Positions 56,848 through 64,000 of a DNA stretch of 64,000 bases are shown here, in pieces. The stretch spans positions 16,542,501 to 16,606,500 of the forward strand of contig OX327710.1 of assembly GCA_946807835.1 (NCBI GenBank), written 5' to 3'. Under the pieces are notes generated by a model. It was given only the letters and a program-made list of their open reading frames with translations, was not told the DNA's origin and made no database searches. The stretch's first letter is position 1. The number at the start of each line of letters is the position of its first letter. Source of the stretch: Ailanthus altissimus. Taxonomy: Eukaryota > Streptophyta > Magnoliopsida > Sapindales > Simaroubaceae. A program made the position numbers and the translations under genes.

Positions 56848-58275
56848 TGATAAGGGCAAATTTGTCATATATTTTCTCATGTTTTTATTATTGATATTTT
56901 ATGGTTTTATGAGAATAGATAGCTATTTATGTGCATTATTGTTATTTATAGGGACTTGAACGAAATTTAAAGAAAGAACGCAAAAGGAGCGAAAACAGGG
57001 ACTAAAATGCAAAGTTTTCAAATTATGAGTCCAGAGCCCCCGCGCCACAGGTATTTTCGCCCCAGCGCCGAAGAGTTACCGCGGCAGCGACGTTCCAGCG
57101 CCCCAGCGCTATCAACATACCGCGCCAGCGGTGTAGCCGTTTTCATGCAGCGCCCCAGCGCCAAGATCCCACCGCTCCAGCGGTGAAGGCTTTTTCACGC
57201 GTCGCCCCAGCGACAGATGCATAGCGCGCCAGCGGTAGTGCGAGTCCTAGTCCGACGAGAATTGAGATTTTCAAGCTCAAATCAATCCCTATATAAAGCC
57301 ACTCGTTCCCAACCTTCAAGGAAGAATCCAAGACGACCCAAGAGCACCAAGAATACAGAGCACGAGTCTTGGAGAGCAATAGGAGCTTAATTGAAGCATC
57401 TTTAGAGAGAGATACAAGGCGTTCTTCGGCGTCAAGAGTTCCTAGGCAGCGCAATTAAGAGCAATTCGACGTCTATATCGGTTTGCTAATAATTGTATCA
57501 TGATTTATAATTATTTCTACTGCTGTTCTCTTGTAGCCATGAGCTAACTTATTTTCTAGGGTTAATATTTGAACTCAATATGTGTGCTTAATTGCCATAT
57601 CTTTTAGTATTTAATAAACTTAGTCTTTTATTATTTAAATTACTTGTGTTTAATGCTTCAATATATCTGGCCAATATATGGTGAATGAATTGGTAATATT
57701 ATTGATAAACTCGGAAGAGGAATCATAATATTTAGACCTAGGTAATTTAATGCATGATTGTAGAGTAACATTCAATGTTGCATATGCAAGTTTCAACTTA
57801 GGATAGGAATATACCTAATTGGCATGTATGATCAATAAGACCTAATCTTAATGAATCTTAATTTATTACAAGTACCATAGGAATATAGGTATTTGGTAAA
57901 TTAGGGTATACTTGCATGACCTTGGAAGAGGCTTGTGAATACATTAGTGTCTTGATCAATAATAAAGACTAAGTGAGTTAAATATTAGAGGGTTAATCAT
58001 TAAAAAGCATATTGAGGGATAATATTAATCCTAGGTTTTCTCTACGTTGCTATCTTCACATCTCATTGCATTGTGTTTTTACCTGTTATATTTTTCACAT
58101 TCAATCTTGAATTTTTATTTTTCTGAATAATTATTAGGAAGATATAATTTTAGTAATTGGTTAAGAAGAAAGAATTATCCCTGTGGGTTCGACATCCGAC
58201 TTATTTAGTCTCTTTATTACTTGCATACGATAGTGTATACTTGCACTTAATTTATGATATAGAAATATCGCATCA
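56848..58275 (+). mobile_element. LTR 2, shared by units 1 and 2
   Basis: 1428 bp. I saw no difference from LTR 1. It serves as 3' LTR of unit 1 and 5' LTR of unit 2; no duplication or host sequence separates the units. Confidence 0.95.
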
Positions 58276-58281
58276 AGTTTT

Positions 58282-58299
58282 TGGCGCCGTTGCCGGGGA
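58282..58299 (+). other. Primer-binding site, unit 2 (tRNA-Asp)
   Basis: Same 18 bases as 52332-52349. Confidence 0.92.
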
Positions 58300-58409
58300 T
58301 AATTATCTACTTTTTCACCAATATTAATACCAATCTTTCTAGTTTTTACTTCAGAATTTTTTTTTTTTTTTTATCTTAATTTAGTTTTACTTTCTTTGTT
58401 ACGAGGTAC

Positions 58410-60989
58410 ATGCAAAGATCGAAAAGTGAAGACTTGATTGCTTTTGATCCAGAGATTGAAAGAGCTTTAAGAAGAATTAGAAGAGAGCAAAATCAAGTCA
58501 ACACCATGGAAGATCAAGTACCAATTGCACCTAATAATGAAGGAAGACCACTAAGGGAGTATGCTGTTCCCTTAGTGAATGGAATCCATTCGAGCATCCA
58601 AAGACCAACTGTTCAAGCTAATAACTTCGAGATCAAGCCAAGCACAATTCAAATGCTCAAGGATTCGGTACAATTTAGTGGACTACCCAATGACGATCCA
58701 AACATGCACATCATCAACTTCTTGGAGATATGTGATACATTTAAGTACAATGGGGTGTCCGATGATGCAATCCGACTAAGATTGTTTCCCTTTTCCTTGA
58801 GAGACAAAGCAAAAAGCTGGCTGCTATCACTTCCATCTGGATCCATAGCGACATGGGATGATCTTGCACAAAAGTTTCTCGCCAAATTCTTTCCACCTGC
58901 TAAAACTGCCAAGATGAGGAACGACATCACATCATTCCTACAACTAGATGGAGAATCTCTTTATGAGGCATGGGAGAGATACAAAGATATGCAAAGAAAA
59001 TGTCCTCATCATGGAGTTCCGAAGTGGTTGCTTGTACAAACTTTCTACAATGGATTAGCCGGTCAATTCAGAACAATAGTAGATGCTGCAGCTGGAGGAG
59101 CACTTATGAATAAATCCACCGATGAAGCTTATGATCTACTAGATGAGATGGCATCCAATGCCTATCAATGGCCTACCGAAAGGTCCACCACAAGAAAGAT
59201 CGCTGGACTACATGAAGTAGACACTTTGACTACATTATCTGCCCAAGTCAACCTCTTGACCAAACAATTAAGCAACTTGGGAGTTAATGCTATCAAGTGT
59301 CAACCCATCACTTGCGATTTCTGTGGAAGCAATCATGCTAATGGACAATGCATGGAGACTGCTCAATATGTAGGGGACTTTAACCGCAACAATCCCAATT
59401 CTAATTTTTACAATCCTGGATGGAGAAATCACCCAAACTTCTCATGGAGCAACAATAATCAAGGACAGTATTCCAAAGCTCCGTCTGGCTTCCAAACACA
59501 AATTCAGCAAGAGAAGAAACCAGACATTGAAGACATGCTCCTGCAATACATGAAGAAAACAGATGCACTCTTTCAAAGTCAAGCAACTTCACTTAGAGCC
59601 TTGGAAAATCAAGTAGGACAACTTGCTACAGCAATAAACAATCGACCTCAAGGAACTCTACCAAGCAACACCGAAGTCAATCCAAAAGGAAGCGTAGAAC
59701 AGTGCCAAGCCATCTCCCTAAGAAGTGGTAAAGTCTTACATGATAATACTCTTCAACCACAGCTTTCAGAGATGATAGAGAAGGAAAAAGAACCAGTGGT
59801 CCAGCAAGATGACGTGCAACCATATAGACCACCTATACCATTTCCTCAGAGATTACAGCAGCTCAGAAACCAAGAGAAGAGTGATGAGACGCAGAAAAGC
59901 ATAGAATCTGGTATTCAAGTACAAGAACAGAAAAGTGAAAATGCAGCAGAAGATACCAGTAGCAATCCGCAGAAGCAACCTACGCAGTCATTCACTCCAC
60001 CACCTCCATTTCCTCAGAGGCTGCAAACAAAGAAACTAGATAAGCAATTTTCAAAATTTCTTGATATTTTTAAGAAATTACATATTAATCTTCCTTTTGC
60101 AGATGCATTGGAGCAAATGCCGAGCTATGTGAAATTTATGAAGGAAATCCTATCAAAGAAGAGAAGAATAGATGACTTCGAGACTGTGGCCCTGACAGAA
60201 GAGTGTAGCGCCATCCTTCTAAAGAAGCTACCTCCAAAGCTCAAAGATCCTGGGAGCTTCACCATACCATGCTCAATTGGAAATTATGATTTTGGGAAGG
60301 CACTTTGTGATTTAGGAGCTAGCATCAATCTTATGCCATTGTCCGTGTATAAGAAGTTGGGACTGAAAGAAGCCAAACCAACAAATATCACACTTCAGTT
60401 AGCAGATCGTTCTCTCACCTATCCTAAGGGATTAATTGAAGATGTGTTGGTTAAGGTCGATAAATTCATCTTCCCTGCCGATTTCATTGTTTTGGATATG
60501 GAAGAAGACAAGGAGATCCCAATCATCCTTGGAAGACCCTTCCTAGCCACTGGAAGAACAATTATTGATGTGCAAAAAGGGGAGTTGACCATGAGAGTAC
60601 AAGAGGATACAGTCACTTTTAAGGTCTTCAAGGAGATCAAATTACCAGCTGAAAATGAAGACTGTTTCTGCATTAATGTGGTGCATCCAAGTGTTAAGCA
60701 AATTAAAGATATGGAGACATTGGATCCTCACATCCGAAAAAGAGCATTAAAGCATCGGAAGGCAAGAGAGAAGAAGAAAAAGCAGCATCACGACGAAGCA
60801 AGCAAAGAGAAAGAAAAGGAAGAACCATCTCCCCGGTCTAAGATTAAAGTCTTTCCGGAGAGACATAAGGAGAATGCAGCAAAAGATACTGCCCAAGGTT
60901 TAATTGCAAAAATATGGAAGCCAAAAAAGAAGAAAGCTAGCAAGATCACTTACACAAATGCTTCCATCAGCATCTTCGACCCACCATAA
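58410..60989 (+). CDS. Retrotransposon gag-protease polyprotein, unit 2
   Basis: 859 residues, identical in sequence to the unit 1 protein: same capsid, zinc-knuckle-like motif (302-314) and DLGAS protease site (Asp634). The leader differs only by one T in a T-run (T16 versus T17). Perfect identity over 2580 coding bases means the units duplicated very recently, were homogenised, or were doubled in assembly. Confidence 0.95.
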   Translation: MQRSKSEDLIAFDPEIERALRRIRREQNQVNTMEDQVPIAPNNEGRPLREYAVPLVNGIHSSIQRPTVQANNFEIKPSTIQMLKDSVQFSGLPNDDPNMHIINFLEICDTFKYNGVSDDAIRLRLFPFSLRDKAKSWLLSLPSGSIATWDDLAQKFLAKFFPPAKTAKMRNDITSFLQLDGESLYEAWERYKDMQRKCPHHGVPKWLLVQTFYNGLAGQFRTIVDAAAGGALMNKSTDEAYDLLDEMASNAYQWPTERSTTRKIAGLHEVDTLTTLSAQVNLLTKQLSNLGVNAIKCQPITCDFCGSNHANGQCMETAQYVGDFNRNNPNSNFYNPGWRNHPNFSWSNNNQGQYSKAPSGFQTQIQQEKKPDIEDMLLQYMKKTDALFQSQATSLRALENQVGQLATAINNRPQGTLPSNTEVNPKGSVEQCQAISLRSGKVLHDNTLQPQLSEMIEKEKEPVVQQDDVQPYRPPIPFPQRLQQLRNQEKSDETQKSIESGIQVQEQKSENAAEDTSSNPQKQPTQSFTPPPPFPQRLQTKKLDKQFSKFLDIFKKLHINLPFADALEQMPSYVKFMKEILSKKRRIDDFETVALTEECSAILLKKLPPKLKDPGSFTIPCSIGNYDFGKALCDLGASINLMPLSVYKKLGLKEAKPTNITLQLADRSLTYPKGLIEDVLVKVDKFIFPADFIVLDMEEDKEIPIILGRPFLATGRTIIDVQKGELTMRVQEDTVTFKVFKEIKLPAENEDCFCINVVHPSVKQIKDMETLDPHIRKRALKHRKAREKKKKQHHDEASKEKEKEEPSPRSKIKVFPERHKENAAKDTAQGLIAKIWKPKKKKASKITYTNASISIFDPP

Positions 60990-61103
60990 AAGAAAAGGAA
61001 GCCCCGTCAAGCCGATGACGTTAAATCAAGCGCTACTTGGGAGGCAACCCAAGGAAAGTATTATTATTATTATTATTATCATTTTTTTTTATTTTTTTTC
61101 AGC

Positions 61104-61148
<45 letters not shown>

Positions 61149-62796
61149 AAGACTTTCAGCGCTCCAGCGGCATAACATGGCGCGGCAGCGACAGGAAAAT
61201 CGAGCACCACCGCCCCCGCGGTACAAGCACCATCGCGCCAGCGCAAATTCCAGTAACTGTGCAGAAATCAGCCTTCAGCGCTGCAGCGACAGACGATTAC
61301 CGCGGCAGCGCCATAACATCGCCCCAGCGATGGAGAGTCAGCGCGGCAGCGAAAATTGACCAGGGAAGTCTCTTACTTTCACTTCTTTATTTTTTGACAT
61401 TGGGGACAATGTCTAAATTAAGTTTGGGGGTGGGAAACACTTTCTTGTGTTCATTTTTCTGCATAATTTGAGTGGTCATTCTTGTGGATTAAAAGTTTTT
61501 TTAGTTACTTAGTTTTTTTTTAGTTAATTCATTTTTATTAGATTTTGATAAGATGATCATTAGTCTATGATAAGAAAAAGAATACATGGTTGAATTTATT
61601 TTTACACATCCATAGGGAATGATAGATACTTGAGACAATTTTGATTATTTAAGTTTAGGAACAAATTTGATCTTATTTATAATCACCAATTTTTTTGAGC
61701 ACTTTATAAGCATGAATAGTTATAACTATTACTTAAAGTTACTTATGCTTTAGGGAGTACACCACAGTCTCAAAGACCGATACTCTAGAACTTGTCTTTA
61801 ATTACTACTTGAGGCGAAATTCTAGGAAACACATGAATAGGGAAATGACATTAGGCCATCTTTGGACCGATTGAGCCTTTCTAGCCTACCTTTTAAAGTA
61901 TATTTTATCCCTAGTACCCTATTTTGAGCCTAATTACCCATTCTTTGGTTTAACCACATTACAAGCCCAAGACTTAAAGTTTACTTATCTAAAAATTTAC
62001 CCGTAACACCATAAACTTTGCATTTGCTTAGAAATACTCTTGAAAGGAAAAAGTTGCGGTGATATGAGAAAAATAAGTTTGAGTGGTATTTGTCAATCTA
62101 AGTTTGGGGATATTTAAAAAAAAAAAAAAAAAAAAAAGTAAGGAAAAATACCCCCAGCTTAAGAAAAAGAAGAAATTATTTAAAAGAAAAAAAAAAAAAA
62201 AGGTTGAAAAGAAGGATGGGAAACACAATAAGTTTGGGGGAAGAGATAATACAAGGAAAAGAAGATCAAGAGGTTTCTAGGTAAAATCTAAGTGTTCATG
62301 GTGTGACTTGAACTTCATATATTTATCCTTTTATCCCACCTTGACCCTAGCCTTACGTTACAAGCTAAGGAAAGTCCTAAATAGATCTCTAGACATGTGA
62401 TTTTCTACATTAGTGGAGAGTGGTAATAAAGACAAGCTTATGGAAGTGTCATTATACAAATAAAATGCCGAGACATCATCTTTTCTGTACAACCTAAAGT
62501 ATAAAGTAAATCAAAGTATGGTTTAGCTATTTACTTGCTACTTACACACACACACATGGTGATTGTTTATGAGGAAGAATAAGGGACTAAATAAAGATAA
62601 TTTAGAATTGTTAATAGCTATTTGTCTACCTTATAGATTTGTACCATTTCGTTAGCCTTTGAGACAATGATTTTGATCATCTTACTAGTATTAGTATATT
62701 TTGTTTTGTTAAATAAGTCAAGTATAACCCTTTGTTTTCTCTCTTAGTTTTATTTTATTGCTTGAGGACAAGCAAGTATTTAAGTTTGGGGGAATT
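60990..62796 (+). other. 3' non-coding region, unit 2
   Basis: Same layout as 55041-56847. Differences noted: A38 instead of A39; A22 instead of A21; AGAAATT for ATAAATT at ~62171; ACTTACACAC for ACTTAAACAC at ~62544. Confidence 0.8.
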
Positions 62797-64000
62797 TGAT
62801 AAGGGCAAATTTGTCATATATTTTCTCATGTTTTTATTATTGATATTTTATGGTTTTATGAGAATAGATAGCTATTTATGTGCATTATTGTTATTTATAG
62901 GGACTTGAACGAAATTTAAAGAAAGAACGCAAAAGGAGCGAAAACAGGGACTAAAATGCAAAGTTTTCAAATTATGAGTCCAGAGCCCCCGCGCCACAGG
63001 TATTTTCGCCCCAGCGCCGAAGAGTTACCGCGCCAGCGACGTTCCAGCGCCCCAGCGCTATCAACATACCGCGCCAGCGGTGTAGCCGTTTTCATGCAGC
63101 GCCCCAGCGCCAAGATCCCACCGCTCCAGCGGTGAAGGCTTTTTCACGCGTCGCCCCAGCGACAGATGCATAGCGCGCCAGCGGTAGTGCGAGTCCTAGT
63201 CCGACGAGAATTGAGATTTTCAAGCTCAAATCAATCCCTATATAAAGCCACTCGTTCCCAACCTTCAAGGAAGAATCCAAGACGACCCAAGAGCACCAAG
63301 AATACAGAGCACGAGTCTTGGAGAGCAATAGGAGCTTAATTGAAGCATCTTTAGAGAGAGATACAAGGCGTTCTTCGGCGTCAAGAGTTCCTAGGCAGCG
63401 CAATTAAGAGCAATTCGACGTCTATATCGGTTTGCTAATAATTGTATCATGATTTATAATTATTTCTACTGCTGTTCTCTTGTAGCCATGAGCTAACTTA
63501 TTTTCTAGGGTTAATATTTGAACTCAATATGTGTGCTTAATTGCCATATCTTTTAGTATTTAATAAACTTAGTCTTTTATTATTTAAATTACTTGTGTTT
63601 AATGCTTCAATATATCTGGCCAATATATGGTGAATGAATTGGTAATATTATTGATAAACTCGGAAGAGGAATCATAATATTTAGACCTAGGTAATTTAAT
63701 GCATGATTGTAGAGTAACATTCAATGTTGCATATGCAAGTTTCAACTTAGGATAGGAATATACCTAATTGGCATGTATGATCAATAAGACCTAATCTTAA
63801 TGAATCTTAATTTATTACAAGTACCATAGGAATATAGGTATTTGGTAAATTAGGGTATACTTGCATGACCTTGGAAGAGGCTTGTGAATACATTAGTGTC
63901 TTGATCAATAATAAAGACTAAGTGAGTTAAATATTAGAGGGTTAATCATTAAAAAGCATATTGAGGGATAATATTAATCCTAGGTTTTCTCTACGTTGCT
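62797..64000 (+). mobile_element. LTR 3 (first 1204 bp), cut by the window end
   Basis: Starts TGATAAGGGC like LTRs 1 and 2. One substitution noted: CGCGCCAGCG for CGCGGCAGCG at ~63030. The full LTR would end near 64224. Confidence 0.92.

Overview
This window is nuclear DNA of an unidentified dicot plant. It is AT-rich, its genes have introns and 5' leader introns, and LTR retrotransposons and their relics fill most of it. Only two host genes look intact. At 10145-12328 (+) is an ABCF-type (GCN20-like, ABCF4-like) twin-ATPase gene with an uninterrupted 727-codon frame. It has a probable 5'UTR intron and a promoter carrying site II (GCCCA) and telo-box motifs. At 18329-20469 (-) is a six-exon FatB-like plastid acyl-ACP thioesterase gene that I reconstructed exon by exon (362 residues). 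It keeps the active-site residues but lacks the hydrophobic N-terminal segment usual for FatB.

Layout. 1-5165: Ty1/copia relic split by a 3.0 kb solo LTR with an AATAC target-site duplication. 6860-7663: copia LTR fragment. 9150-12600: ABCF gene and its promoter. 12600-18300: no gene found, but one MITE-like element and a GC-richer unassigned block. 18329-20469: FatB-like gene. 22628-23551: solo LTR with perfect GTGAT duplication. 24225-26207: DNA-transposon-like element with long inverted ends carrying a reductase exon fragment. 26526-29900: short minus-strand copia derivative with a gypsy-type solo LTR (27221-28568) inside its 3' LTR. 31090-33605: degenerate copia relics. 35698-38837: short non-coding copia-type element with tRNA-iMet primer site. 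38920-44483: decayed full-length copia element. 45339-47380: unassigned repeat with ~78 bp subunits. 48730-50897: LRR receptor-kinase pseudogene broken by two retroelement insertions.

The right end (50898-64000) is a tandem array LTR - gag/PR - LTR - gag/PR - LTR with a 5.95 kb period. Units are almost identical, with one intact 859-codon gag-protease ORF each and no reverse transcriptase, RNase H or integrase. The PBS matches tRNA-Asp and the gag resembles Athila/Tat-type Ty3 elements, so this is a very young non-autonomous (TR-GAG-like) family that must be mobilised in trans.

The most interesting unexplained structure is cis-acting. (1) The element carries two copies of a module: a perfect 7-bp hairpin with an RGGA tetraloop, exactly 6 nt, then AAGTTTGGGGG. 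The two copies have different stem sequences but full pairing. One copy is the polypurine tract at the 3' LTR; the other lies 1.36 kb inside. (2) A short hairpin word, CGCNNCAGCG, occurs 8 times in ~210 bp of the LTR and 7 times in ~200 bp of the 3' non-coding region. It also recurs in LTRs of unrelated copia families in this window. (3) A second word, ACTGTAGCA, is arrayed in two other unrelated LTRs. These suggest shared LTR promoter/3'-RNA modules that ordinary annotation does not name.
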